Counted from the first letter of the stretch, positions 12,710 through 24,050 are shown. The stretch is 64,000 nucleotides of DNA from Malania oleifera (GCF_029873635.1 NC_080428.1:69187601-69251600), one strand, 5' to 3'. Numbers and translations are program-made. The notes: generated by a model from the sequence alone, not told the origin.

Positions 12710-12721
12710 GCTTTAATACCA
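12710..12721 (-). promoter_or_regulatory. Primer binding site (tRNA-Met type, mutated)
   Basis: On the minus strand TGGTATTAAAGC lies two bases inside the 5' LTR. It differs from the tRNA-Met complement TGGTATCAGAGC at two positions, as expected for an old copy. Confidence 0.85.
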
Positions 12722-12723
12722 CC

Positions 12724-14779
12724 TATAACAACCCCGACCCGTCACGTCAGCCCAGAGTGCTACTTTAGTGACATCAGTGTACCTGATACCTTATTCATCA
12801 AATATAAAACACACATACGCAGCAGAAATAAAATATAAAATCCTCAAATTACATTACCAGAGTTCTAACTATCTTTATACACAAATGTATCCATTTTCAC
12901 ATAATTACATCCCATAAAACTAAACAAAAATAAAATCGCTATCTACACACTACCTACATAAATTTACACCTCTAGCCCAGCTCCTTTAGCCCGCTAAACC
13001 CAGTCTCTAGGATTTCCTAAAAAGATAGTTTGTAAAGTAGGGGTGAGGCACAACTTAGTAAGGGAAAGACTAAGTTAATATCAATGTGTGGCCAGCATGC
13101 ATTTAGTGTACAAAAAAAATAACCATTTCACTAAGTAGATAAACACATTTATGAAAACATTCTTATTTTACACTCACACACACAATTAGCTGAGGATAGG
13201 AAAGATTACCCGCCCATACAAGTAACTTCCCACTGCTCTAGTACCATTACTGCTACTAGGGCATTCACCTTTCTCAATAAGCCATCGAAGTTATCTTATT
13301 AATTAATTGTATTCACATAAATTAACAGATATGCACTCATTGTTACAAACACGCCATTTACGTCCCCATGGCACGGATTGTGCGGCCCGAAGGCTGGACT
13401 AATGTCCTGGGGGATCCACCCAAACAATAGTCATCTATACTCTCCGCTAACATACTTTGCGGGTTTATGCAGCTCCAACTACTGGTCTGATTGCCCTCAC
13501 CCAAGGGGGTGCATTTACCTCACGTAGGCAAATAAGACAAGGCCACCCTACACATCTCAGCACAGGTGTGGGCGCACACGACCACATAAAAAATCTCTAG
13601 CAACGGTACCGTGCTCATAATACATTGGTCCCCAAGGTTCCTAAAGCATATCATGTAATTTAGATAATAGAAAATGCCATTTAAAACATTAATTCCCATA
13701 CATTTCCTGTTATTCCAAAACTTGGCCCCTGGCCACAAAATACAACCCGGCTAAAAGCCCTTTAAACAAAACCCCGACCCTCGGCTGTCAAATCAAAGTC
13801 CTGCATTTTTCACGAGCAGTTCCAGTATTTTTCACAACAATTCCAGTATTTCTCAAACAATTCAATATTTCACAAATAATTCAGTATTTCAAAATCTCAA
13901 ATCCAGATATACAATAATCCATACAAATTAAATCATCTGCCACACAATTTTCCACATTTTAACATATTCCTATAAACAAACAAGCTTTCCACCATTCATT
14001 TTATTCAAAAATATCATATCATATATCCTAAGTTTGTAAAACTCATTTCGAACGGTTGGTTTTCAACATAACCTTTAAATTCCCAAACGAATAAATAAAT
14101 AAATAAATAAATTTAAATAAATATAACAATTAAATTGATTCAAATTCGTCAAATTACTGACTTAACTTAATCCCCTTACCCGATTCCTGAAAAAGCCCGA
14201 CAACACCCCGGCCTATGCCCTAAGTGTTCAAAAACCCCTTAGCCCTGAAATTCAAATTTCACCATATCATTCGTCACAATCCCTGGAGTAACTTTCCCTA
14301 AAATTCCCTTAGGTTCTGAATACCCTAAATAGCCTAATAAAAGCCTAAATTATCAAACATAGCTCCGATTTAGGATTGGTACCCCGGACCTCCAATTCAA
14401 AAACCCGCTCCGGCTAGATTGTAGACAATCTCCCCATGAGTCTCCTAGAAATTTCCGTTCATTAATAGGACTTATAGTTTAAGATATATTGAGGTAAGTT
14501 TGAGAATTGCCCTTACCCTAGGAGATATGCTTACGTCACTCCAATGACAAATCCGCTCCAGTAGAAGTGTCGGTGGCGGCGAGCAGAGCCCAATGGTATT
14601 TCTGAATTTTCGATCAGCTGAATATCGGAGATGAGATGGAGGGGAGTGGGAGAGAGGGGACGTGGAGACGAAGGAAAGAAAAAAAAAATGCCACTGTATT
14701 TCGTGTTCCTGAAGGAAGATCCTTCAGGAAGGAAGGTTTATTTTATATATATCATAATAATATTATATTATTATTATAT
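12724..14779 (-). repeat. 5' LTR of the Gypsy element, larger part
   Basis: Aligns collinearly with the 3' LTR from 5269 upward. Similarity stops in the AT-rich stretch near 14779, where pararetroviral sequence begins. The remaining part of the same LTR is at 21809-21910. Confidence 0.9.
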
Positions 14780-14894
14780 TTTCTTTTCTCTGATCTTTTT
14801 TCAACATAAAATGCTTGGCATGCCTAAGAGGAACTAGTTGGTTCAATTAAACCTTGCTTTAACAAAGAATGACATTCTTCCCTGGCGAGCTTAG
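14780..14894 (-). repeat. Inverted copy of viral RT start
   Basis: The reverse complement matches about 18950-19080, including CTCGCCAGGGAAGAATGTC and GCAAGGTTTAATTGAACC. It forms the left end of the viral insert. Confidence 0.88.
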
Positions 14895-15040
14895 TTCAAA
14901 CTTGACTAGCTAAAGACTTTTTCCTTCTGAAAATATTATTAGGATTTACAAGAGGAAGAGATATTTCCTGAATCTGTGCAGAATCAAAAAATATAGGAAT
15001 ATTCATAGACATGATTTTAGAAGAACGAGGTATAAATAGA
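14895..15040 (-). repeat. Inverted copy of the movement-protein 5' region
   Basis: The reverse complement matches about 15140-15283, including AATATTTTCAGAAGGAAAAA and GTCTTTAGCTAGTCAA. It lies head-to-head with the forward copy, giving an inverted repeat with a short spacer. The forward copy has a TAG (CAGATTTAG) where this copy reads CAGATTCAG, so the stop arose in the forward copy after the duplication or the two derive from different genomes. Confidence 0.88.
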
Positions 15041-15059
15041 TTAGGGGAAAACTTCACCC

Positions 15060-16337
15060 ATGGATTCTCACCCTCAAAGTTCAGAAATCACCCCAGCCAG
15101 ACTTTCTTCTTCGATTTCTCTTCCTCCTTCCATAAAAAGAACCACTTCTTCCAAGATTACCAACTCAGTTGAATATTCCTATATTCCTGATTCTGCTCAG
15201 ATTTAGGAAACCTCTCTTCATCTTGTAAATCCTTATAATATTTTCAGAAGGAAAAAGTCTTTAGCTAGTCAATTTCGAACTATCTTTGCTTTTCACAATA
15301 AACTTCATGTGAAAGAATATGTCCAGACTACAACCCTTGATAAATGTCTCATCCCAACCTTCTCCAAAGAACAGTACATTGATCTTGAGCTCGACCAGGA
15401 TCTGATCAATCAATGGATCAGAGAAGGTTATACTCATCTTCACTTTGGTGCTGTCAGACTCCTTCTTACCCTTTATGGCTGAAAAGGAATTCCTGTTACA
15501 GCCAGGATTACTCTTCTTAATACCACCTACACTCAGTATGAACATGCAGCTATTGGAACTTCGCTTACCACTCTTCAGGCTGGTAGCATTTGTCTCACAT
15601 TTTTTCCTAATTTTAATATTCCTCTGAGAGACAAAAATCTAAGGAATTGCATAAAGGTTCAGCTTTAGATTACTGGTGCTCCGCTGATTTCTTCAACCTA
15701 TATGGCTACTCTTCACCATCAATTGATCTATAGACTTCAAGATCACGCAATAGATCTTCCCCTTCTAAGACAATCTAAAGACACAATCCTAATCACTGCT
15801 GAAAGAGAAGATGATGTTCCCACTATTCTTCAAATTCCATGGCAGATTCCCAGAGAAGAATTAAAGCAACTTATTCCTTTAGAATGGATTACCAGTTATG
15901 AGCAACTTCACCAGAAATCGACACCCATCCATCTTTCAGACCCTAAGTTTCAAAAGCTTCTAGATGGAACTGTAAAAACGGTGTTCAATCCAAAAGAAGT
16001 GGCTTCATCCAGTACTCCTCCAGTCTTCCAATCTCTGATGATAAAGCCAGTAACTTTTGAAAAAGATATTCCTTCAAGCAACGTTGTAGTAGACGGATCT
16101 CCCATCTACACTAAAAAAATTGAAGGACATTTTATCTGGGATGTTGATCCTTTTATTTGTGACCCTAATTGTGCATGTCATTCTCCTCAAAGCAATGGTA
16201 CCAAGGCAACATGTAGACCTCCTACTATTCACAAAATAACTGAGGATCCAAGCAGTCTATGGATAGGAATTTGGAAACCATCCACTAAACCTAAACCTCT
16301 ATGGATATATGATCGAGCGGTTGAAATCCTCAAATAA
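15060..16337 (+). pseudogene. Caulimovirid movement protein region
   Basis: One reading frame runs from ATG 15060 to the stop after 16335, with three in-frame stops (near 15207, 15471 and 15672). The part around 15430-15720 has the features of the 30K-superfamily core of caulimovirid movement proteins: the H-F-G-A-V-R motif, then F-F-P-N-F-N, then A-T-L-H-H-Q. Such proteins enlarge plasmodesmata for cell-to-cell spread. The longest open part, 15702-16337, is 211 codons. It is the N-terminal part of what should be a longer polyprotein. Confidence 0.85.
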
Positions 16338-17390
16338 GAAGGCTTAATTCCTCCAGATCCTCCATAAAATCCCATTCTAAACCATTGTTTCATCCAGAGC
16401 CATTCACAACCAATTCCCTATTTCACGGCCTCCCCATATGACAAACATTTTCCTCCCTTAGAACCAAGGTCATATATAGACTCCAACCTTCATTCCAGAC
16501 CTTTTATCCAACCCTCTGAAGTACAACCAGATTGTTCTAGAAAGCTTCCCTCACAGGCCAAACAAGTCCTGAATTGGCAAACTCAGAATGCTAGGTCATA
16601 GAATACAACTTTATCTACCATTGATCACAAGGTTGATAAACTTATACATCATGGCACTCAGATGGACCAATGATTTGGCCACCTTGATTCCAAAATCAAG
16701 GCTATGTATTCTAACCTTAAGAGAAGAATTGATAATCTTGATGCTGAGCTTAGGCAATATATTTCTGCAGGATATTATGGATCGATGTTTAACGAAAAAG
16801 AAGCAGAAATCAAAAGGCTTAAGGACCAATTATCTCAGATAGAACGAGATCATCATCCAATCCCACCAGTTACCTATATTCCTAAAGCCTATCCTTATAC
16901 TCCTCCTTACTCTTTGATTCCCCAGTCACCACCAACTCCATCTTACCTACCAGATTATTCCAAACATTTCAAATCCACTGCTGAGATCTTTAAGAGACTC
17001 TCTTATCTAACCAAAACCCATTTCTCCAAAATTTCCAATCCCAAAACCCTTGCCTTCTGAGCCTAATGATCAAAAACTTAAAAGCTCCTTTTTACCATCT
17101 GATCAGACTCTATCTCTGCTTGCCAACTTCATCCCTGAGATACCTATTGATGATGACAATAATAGTAATGTTTCCACTGAAACATTGTCTTCCTCAGATC
17201 AAGAGATTACTGATCTCACCAATATGTTGATGGCATCTCCTACTGATCTTGGATCATCAAAAACACAAGAATTTCATGAAGAATCTGACACCACAGTCCC
17301 CATTGTGGAGGAACCTACTGAGGCTACTTCAACTACTCAACATTCTATTCCTAAAAATTCAACCAATGGTTGGATTGCCTCCGATTAAAT
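16338..17390 (+). pseudogene. Viral linker region with coiled coil and acidic stretch
   Basis: Between movement and coat proteins. The segment 16704-17060 begins with a charged heptad-like stretch (L-K-R-R-I-D-N-L-D-A-E-L) and R-L-K-D-Q-L-S-Q-I-E, a likely coiled coil, followed by a proline-rich part. The segment 17050-17388 is acidic and Ser/Thr-rich in a different frame, as is common at caulimovirid coat protein termini. A frame change lies near 17050 and a second before 17390. Confidence 0.65.
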
Positions 17391-18400
17391 GGAGAGACCA
17401 AATTGGTGAATTTGGTACATGGATTGATCTCCAACTTTGTAAGCCTTGGAATACTTTAGAAACAGTTCTTATTGAATTCATATGCAGATTTACTGAAACG
17501 TTAAGGGACTAGTTTAAAAGTCTTGGTGAATATAAACAAATACAATTCATTATATCCCAGACTCCCTCCTATGCTTTGGGAACTCTTTATCAAGAATTTA
17601 TTGGAGACCCAGATGCTCATGCTAATGAGGTTAGACAAGAGTATTTTGAAATGAGATGCTGCTCCTTGAAAAGAAAAGATCTTGATTTTCACTATCAAAG
17701 AATGTCCAAGCGATATTATCTTCTTAGTGGATTTAATGATGAAAATCTCAAGCAAGTTTATATTAATTCTTTGCCGGAAGACATTCAACCAGATTTACAT
17801 AGAAAGATTGCATCTCTCTCACGACCACTCAAAGATATCTTTATAGGAGAGATTCATTAGTTGGCCCTCTCTGCTCTTGAAAAACTATGTGACACTCACC
17901 AATTGTTCTAAAAAATGTTGAAGAAGAATCATAAGTTCACAAAATAATGCAGGAAGCCTTATTTTCAGATCAAATGCAAAGAAAATGATTGCATCTGCAG
18001 TCCTAAGAAGAAAAAGCACTTCAAAAGGTTCAACTCAGATAAATCCAAAAGGAGTTTGAGGAAATCAAAGCAATTCAGATTCTTCAAGAGAAAATCAAAA
18101 CAAGGTCACAACAAATCCTCTCGATGTTTTATCTGCAAAAAGAAAGGTCATTATGCAAAACAATGTCCTGAATATATAGCAAAATCTGCAAAATTGGCTC
18201 AACAATTGCAATCTAAAGATTTTGAAGCTGATATCGAATCAATTTTATCAGAACAAGAAGAGATGAGTGAAGAAACTATCCTTGTTCTCACTGATTCAGA
18301 AGCATCTGATTCTAAAGAATCTTATTCAGAAGAGATTTTCCAAGCTCAAGCTTTGCCTACCCCTGAACCATCACAGATAAGTCCCCATGTTCAAATTCAG
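17391..18400 (+). pseudogene. Caulimovirid coat protein with zinc finger
   Basis: The frame continues from about 17380 past stops near 17510, 17858 and 17910. The capsid core includes L-Y-Q-E-F-I-G and F-E-M-R-C-C. A Lys/Arg-rich stretch (18056-18120) precedes C-F-I-C-K-K-K-G-H-Y-A-K-Q-C, a complete CX2CX4HX4C knuckle starting at 18125 that would bind RNA during packaging. An acidic tail follows. Confidence 0.85.
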
Positions 18401-18838
18401 ATTCTCTCTGGAAAGTATGATAAACCCATATCTGCTATTGCCTATATTGACACTGGTTCTTATAAAACCATGGTTGATCCAAAGGTCCTTCCCTTAGACT
18501 ACTGGTCTTCCCATACTCAATTTTTCAGAGTTGCAAATGATCAATTTTTTAGCACAAACCTAATTTCAAAGAAGAAAATCGGGATTAAACTTCTCCCTAA
18601 TTGCATCATTTGGACTCATGTCATTGGAAGTCCACTTCCTCAAAAGGATGTTTTATTAGGATGGGATGTTTACTGCCTTTCAAAATCCCTGAGAATTCTT
18701 CCCACAGGAATTCGGTGCAAAAGAGAATTCAAAGCCTTTACCCCGATAAACAAAATCTATTCTCTTTCCCATTCCTCCTCTAATTTTCTACCCATTCAAA
18801 AACAATTGTTGAAACTATGTGCTGAAAGTCATGACTAG
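18401..18838 (+). pseudogene. Viral aspartic protease
   Basis: Same frame as the coat protein. The catalytic D-T-G-S is encoded at 18449-18460 after A-Y-I, followed about 70 residues later by V-L-L-G-W-D. This is the retropepsin fold used to cut the polyprotein. The segment is open over the whole domain and ends at TAG near 18836. Confidence 0.85.
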
Positions 18839-18899
18839 TTTGTCCATGATTATCCCCTCTAGAAAAACCCAAACTTTTTTATTCACATCCCTTTCAAGC

Positions 18900-19490
18900 T
18901 AAATGAAGATGTTAACCCAACTAGAGCCTCCCATTCGGGAATGTCTCCATCAAACCTTAAGCTCGCCAGGGAAGAATGTCATTCTTTGTTAAAGCAAGGT
19001 TTAATTGAACCAATCAGTTCCTCTTGGGCATGCCAAGCATTTTATGTTAAAGAAAGATCAAAAAATATCAAAAGAAAGAAAAGATTGGTTATTGATTACA
19101 AGTCATTAAATGTGTTCATTAGGGATGATAAATTCCTTATTCCGAAAGCTAGAATGCAATTTTTCTATCTTGACGAAGCAATAATATTCTCCAAATTTGA
19201 TCTGAAATGAGCTTTTTGGCAACTTGGAATTCATCCGGATGACAGATACAAAACAGCCTTCTGTATTCCAAATGAACAGTTCCAATGGACTGTTTTACCC
19301 TTCGGTCTGAAGATTGCACCATCACTGTTTCAAAAGGCAAAGACCAGAATTTTCAATCCTCTCCTTCACAGTACCTTGATCTACATTGATGATATTTTAT
19401 TATTTTCTAAGAGTTATGTAGACCATCACCACCTTCTTGAACATTTCCACCAATTGGCATCACTGTACGAGATAATGCCGTAGGAAAAAA
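18900..19490 (+). pseudogene. Viral reverse transcriptase
   Basis: Same frame as the protease, after a stop. Motifs in order: L-V-I-D-Y-K-S-L-N, F-S-K-F-D-L-K, then a TGA near 19208, A-F-W-Q-L-G-I-H, L-P-F-G-L-K-I-A-P-S, and the catalytic Y-I-D-D at 19382-19393. The W-Q-L-G-I-H and F-G-L motifs are typical of caulimovirid RT. A stop and an A-rich tract near 19483 end the frame. Confidence 0.92.
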
Positions 19491-20427
19491 AAAAAGCATG
19501 ATTGTCCAACACGAGATTGATTTCTTGGGGATGAAAATATCTCATGGGACCACATGTCCAGGTCCCCATCTTGCTGAACAATTATTACAATTCCCTGATG
19601 ATAATCTCTCTATCAAGGAGATTCAATAGTTTCTCAGCATCATTAATTATGTCAAAGACTTTATCCCACATGCAAGTCGGTTTACCAGTGCCTTGTCACA
19701 GCTTTTGAAGAAGAAACCACCCCCATGGGGCCCTAACCAGACACAAGTTGTCAGACATCTCAAGAAAGCTGCAAAGGATCCACCGCCTTTGACTATTCCG
19801 TTTATTGAAAATCTTATCCTGCAGTCAGACACTAGTGACCATTATTAGGGTGTCTTACTACTTGAAGATAAGGACAATAAGAAATCCTATTGTGGACACG
19901 CTAACGAAGAATTCAAAGATTCCCAAAAACATTATCACATTGTCTTTAAATAAATACTTACGTTGAAAAATGGGATTTAGAAATTTGACTTTTATGTCAG
20001 ATCAAAGCATTTCATGATTGAAATGGACAATTCGTCTTTCCCAAAAATGCTTGAATTCCGAAACAAGATTCTTCCTGATCCACAGATCCTCAGACTGAAA
20101 GATTGGTTTTCTAGATATGACTTCTCTATAAAGCATATAAAAGGCGATCACAATGTTCTTGCTGATATGCTTTCTCACCCTTGGAAAACTACTCTTCTAA
20201 TCTCAAGATACCAGGCCATCCCTTTGATCCTTATGGCCTCTTCCTCCTCCTCCTTCTCTTCCACAAATATTCTTCACCTTAGTGCCTCCACTCAGATGAC
20301 CTTCCCGCCTAAATTTCCTTCACAAAGTCTGAACACAACCCAGCTGATATCTTTTGCCCTACCCACACACGATCTTATGCTGATAAGATTGGACATCACC
20401 TCATCTTTCCATATTATCCCTTCCTAA
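19491..20427 (+). pseudogene. Viral RNase H and polyprotein C-terminus
   Basis: The frame changes before 20014. The segment 20014-20427 keeps the RNase H end with I-K-G-D-H-N-V-L-A-D-M-L-S, followed by a Ser-rich tail from about 20232. Stops near 19627 and 19846 lie in the upstream part. Confidence 0.8.
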
Positions 20428-21060
20428 ATACTTACATCATCAAACCATCATCTTTTGATACTAATGATATATAGTATATATGGTATATTTCTGTTTTGCA
20501 GGTCCATGCTGTACTTTTACCTCTACAAGAAGTCTACGCACACCTCCATGATCCAACCAATCATGATTCCCTGCTTTGGAATTTCCTACAATGGTTCGAC
20601 CCTCTTCTCACCTAGAGAAAGAAGCTAACCACTCTCATGGGAAACCACAATGTTTGGAAGCTCGACCCATAGCTTGCATCCACCATGCACAGTATCTTCA
20701 TCTTGCATAGGTCGTATTTCTACAACTCCAACAAGAATCTTCTTTTGTCCTAAAACCAGTCTTATGAATGGGATATCCTTTACGACTTCCTCAGTTCGTG
20801 GCCAAGCTACAAACTTCCATTGCTCAAGTATCTCTGTGAATGAATGATTTCAAGTTTTGTTCAGAAACCCTTCATGCCATCCCAGACATTATCCTAGCTC
20901 CTAAGCCACCATCTTACAAAGATACTATGCAAGATGCCCAGGATCCAATGGACACCGATGATTATCCTTTTGATCCTCCGACGTATCACCATTGGATTCA
21001 TGGAGATATTACGGATGAGGATTACATCAACCTCAATCTCTCACCATCACATCGCATGTA
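20428..21060 (+). other. Downstream viral region, possible degraded second ORF
   Basis: Between the RNase H end and the intergenic region. It contains short open segments in different frames (20650-20847, 20840-21061). The last is acidic (D-T-D-D-Y-P-F-D, then D-I-T-D-E-D-Y-I-N). It could be a decayed extra ORF such as some florendoviruses have, or the true polyprotein C-terminus. I do not recognise a domain. Confidence 0.45.
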
Positions 21061-21354
21061 GCCCCACATGTTTCCTACTTTATGTATTATTTAAAAAAGA
21101 TGTTTGCCACCTAAGTCCACAATGGTGGGCCGCTTTAATGTTTGTGTGTAATAAGTATGGTTGTTGGACGCTAAAAGTCAAAAAGTTTAGCTTGATTAAA
21201 AGGTGGTGGGTCACTCCCGCACAAATGCAGCCGCTCATGTGCTGTCACCTTTTCCAACTGTGTCTTTTTGTGTATAAGTCGAAAGTAGTAGCTGTATGTC
21301 CCTCTCAGCTATCAGTAAGATGCTTGCTTAGCGTGTAAGTTTTGGGGTCTCAGA

Positions 21355-21407
21355 CCTCTATTTAATGGACTATCTTCCCGTTTGTAAGGCAGAACCTAAA
21401 GAATAAA
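21355..21407 (+). promoter_or_regulatory. Viral promoter TATA and poly(A) signal
   Basis: CTATTTAA at 21358-21365 is a TATA-like box. AATAAA lies at 21402-21407, about 40 bases downstream, as in the intergenic region of pararetroviruses where one terminally redundant RNA is made. Confidence 0.55.
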
Positions 21408-21518
21408 AATTTCCCTTTGTGTTCTTGTCTATGGCTTTCTAAGTTCTCTCTTTCCCTTGAACTATTTGTCCAAAAGAATTCTAAGTTTCACTTCTATGAG
21501 CTTGTAATATTTTTTTCA

Positions 21519-21746
21519 TGGTATTATGAGGGATAACTTTACAGTGGATACCCGTAACCTACCGAGTCATTTATGGCGCAAGGCTAACCTCAGGTTTAAC
21601 GAAACTGTAATGGGTACCTCTGATGTTCATGACATGACACCAAGTATGCTCTGTGCTTGCATTTAAAGAGGATCCTGCACATCAGAAAGGTTGTACGATC
21701 CCCATTGATCTCCTTTGGTAAAGCATTGGTTGAAAGACCCAAGTTC
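21519..21746 (+). other. Degenerate tRNA-Met primer site and viral leader
   Basis: TGGTATTATGAGG at 21519 resembles the caulimovirid minus-strand primer site TGGTATCAGAGC with several changes. The following about 230 bases would be leader RNA. Beyond about 21746 the sequence becomes an inverted RT piece. Confidence 0.5.
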
Positions 21747-21808
21747 TCCATTGGAGAATATTATTGCTTTTGCAAGATGGACAAATTGCGTTCTAGCTTT
21801 CGGAATAG
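21747..21808 (-). repeat. Inverted copy of viral RT, right end
   Basis: The reverse complement matches about 19138-19205 (CTAGCTTTCGGAATA, GGAGAATATTATTGCTT). It is the neighbouring part of the RT segment whose other part sits inverted at the left end (14780-14894). Confidence 0.88.
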
Positions 21809-21910
21809 GGAATTAATTATTAATTAATTAATTTTTTAAAAATTTTAAATTTAATTTTAATTAATTAATTAATTTTTTATTTTATTTTTTATTTTTTTAG
21901 GATCACTACA
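21809..21910 (-). repeat. 5' LTR of the Gypsy element, outer end
   Basis: AATTAATTTTTTAAAAATTT-type sequence ending AGGATCACTACA matches 7380-7489 of the other LTR and is followed directly by the CAATA duplication. Confidence 0.9.
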
Positions 21911-21915
21911 CAATA

Positions 21916-24045
21916 TGCCTATCTTCATTGCTTGGTTTGATGTGTTAAGAGTTTTTCGAAAATTGGAGTAGCGCAAATTAAGAAACCAATCTAAATTAAT
22001 GAAATTTTTGGACAATCAAAGTTGTTGTTTTAGAATGTTTTCTTGTTATTATATTTTGCAATTATGCAAAGTCAAGCCAAAAGATTATATTTTGGGTTTT
22101 TTTTTTTTTGTTCACATGATAGTACTAGTTAAGGAATTCTTTAAAAATTAGGTCGCAAATGAATTTGTATTTCATTGTAGAACAAATGTATATACCAACA
22201 ATAATTATTGTTATTAAGTAAAAAATGGAGGCTTGATATTCATGAATGAAATGGTGTTATGTTATTTATTTGATCAATAATTTGATTTTGTAATAATTTG
22301 TAGCCTTTATTTTTTCTCACTATGAAAAATGTATTAGAAGTATGTCTATATGGCCTAATACCTTTATAACCAATGATTTTATTTTATTTTGTTTTTTTAT
22401 TTTAAATGAATTTAGTATTAGACTATAAATATTATTGAAATTTTTGAACCATCATAACCATTTTTTAAATATTGAAACTTAGAAAAAATTTTGAAGAAAT
22501 AATAAAATCTAATTTTTATTACAAGAAATTTTCAAATTTTTTTTTCTTAATTATTTATTCACACTAATTTAATCTTTACTTTAAATTTGGTGTAGCATAC
22601 AAATATCTTAATGATCAAAAGTTCACTCCTTCGTTTGTATACTACTGATCTTTATTACAAAATAAAGATAAATTTATTATTTACTAAATTTAAGTTATAT
22701 GTATATTATATTGTATGTAAATTTGTAATTAGACATGATTTCATAGACGGATGGGCAATTTCAACCCTTCAGTGGGGCTTTGAGTGAGCCAGAAAATTTC
22801 AACAGGCTTTGGTTCAGTCACAAATATGGGCCCAGCCTGATTACGCCCACTACTCTTTGGGCTTTCAGACAATGTAGTTTAGGCCCATATTCCTTATTGG
22901 CCCACCCTTGGAAGCTTAGTGGGCCCATCATGAGATTCTTTCCAACAACATATCCTGCGCAGGCAAGCCCATGGGCCCGAAGGAACGGGGATGACAGCCA
23001 ATGGGCCACTAGGCCCACCTCGAGGGAGCCTGTGCAGACCGACTTGCATGGGCCGTGTGCGAGCTGAGTCGGCTAAAGCAGTTTTATTTTTTAAAACTAT
23101 CAGTTTTAAATACTATTGTGAGTTTTAAATTTGTGAATTGGATTAAGTATTACTTTGAACATTTAATATTTTCTAATTATTCGGTTATAGGATTATTAAA
23201 ATAGTAAAAATGCATATTTTTATTGTTATACCCCATTAAATATTTTAACTTATAAATGTACTAATTACAAAAGTAAAAATAATTCTCATTCTTGAATTTT
23301 CAAAGGCGAGAACTCTTTTTCATCAAAGTTGCTCAAGAAAAATAGCAAGAAACTGCAAACAAAAGATTTTGATAAATTGTGACAAATTCCCAATATTGAG
23401 CACAAATCAAATTTTAAAAATTTCTACCTTATGCTAAGGAGCATAGAATTGAAATTTTGAATTTGATTAAACTATAGTATAAAATTATGTTGACTTAATT
23501 CTAAATCCACATAAATCTAAATCCAAACTCCGTAATTTATACTCCCAAACACTACTTAATTACTTGAAACTACTTCAACTTATAGAAGATAAAGCTTTCT
23601 ACTTCCACTTCTAACTTTTGAATAACTGATTTTTCAAATTTTTGTTGTGATTTACAAATCCCTTTCGCCCACAATGGTCAAAAATCCACAACCCCATTCC
23701 ACCATTGCTTATAGATTGCTCATTCCTCAACCTTCCCTTTATCCTCTCCAAAATTTTCCAGATCCTAATCACCTTTATAGAAACTTTATTTTGTCTAGTT
23801 AATTTGAGACAATCTTAATTTCTCTTTCTTTTTTTATTGAAATACCTAAATTTTGACAAATTAAATCCTCTATATACCTTCAATCATGAACTAATTTAAA
23901 ATAGGATCAAACGTAGGCTTTTGGTCATTCTATAGTTCTTGTTTTAGTTAATTTATCAAAAAGGGTAATTTTTAATTTATATATCAAATGCAAATGGTTA
24001 CTTTAAGTGTATTGAATATATTAAGGACGTGGTGGTAGCTTGGTA
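21916..24045. other. AT-rich intergenic DNA with a GGCCCA-rich patch
   Basis: Mostly AT-rich without genes. The exception is 22820-23060, GC-rich and full of TGGGCC/GGCCCA words. An open frame of 95 codons (22780-23067) in that patch has no recognisable domain and is probably a by-product of composition. Confidence 0.6.
22826..23054. promoter_or_regulatory. Cluster of TGGGCC/GGCCCA words
   Basis: About nine copies in some 230 bases, near 22826, 22882, 22898, 22920, 22967, 23001, 23011 and 23049 plus a TGGGCT at 22858. TGGGCC/T is the plant site II element bound by TCP factors. No gene follows, so function is unproven. Confidence 0.4.
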
Positions 24046-24050
24046 GACAT

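Larger units (their letters stand above)
14780..21808 (+). mobile_element. Endogenous pararetrovirus (Caulimoviridae), rearranged and decayed
   Basis: In order: movement protein, coiled-coil region, coat protein with zinc finger, aspartic protease, RT, RNase H, intergenic region with promoter, poly(A) signal and primer site, then leader. There is no integrase and no LTR, as expected for caulimovirids. A single long polyprotein-like arrangement of about 7 kb suggests a florendovirus or petuvirus relative; the genus is inferred. Both ends carry inverted pieces of the RT gene. In-frame stops and at least three frame changes make it non-functional. It sits in the AT-rich part of a Gypsy LTR. Confidence 0.92.
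5269..21910 (-). mobile_element. Tekay/Del-like Gypsy chromovirus, nested, with target duplication
   Basis: The target duplication CAATA is perfect (5264-5268 and 21911-21915). On the minus strand the order is 5' LTR, PBS, gag, protease, RT, RNase H, integrase, chromodomain-like tail, polypurine tract, 3' LTR, which is the Gypsy order. LTRs are about 2.2 kb. The long LTRs, the gag type and the C-terminal motif V-L-W-R-N-H resemble the Tekay/Del clade. The 5' LTR is cut at about 14779 by a pararetrovirus and resumes at about 21809. The polyprotein is broken by many stops and frameshifts, so the element cannot encode its own proteins. Confidence 0.92.

Noticed and set aside
22780-23067. 95-codon open frame in the GGCCCA patch
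   Set aside because: Composition-driven, with opposite-strand open frame as well; no domain.
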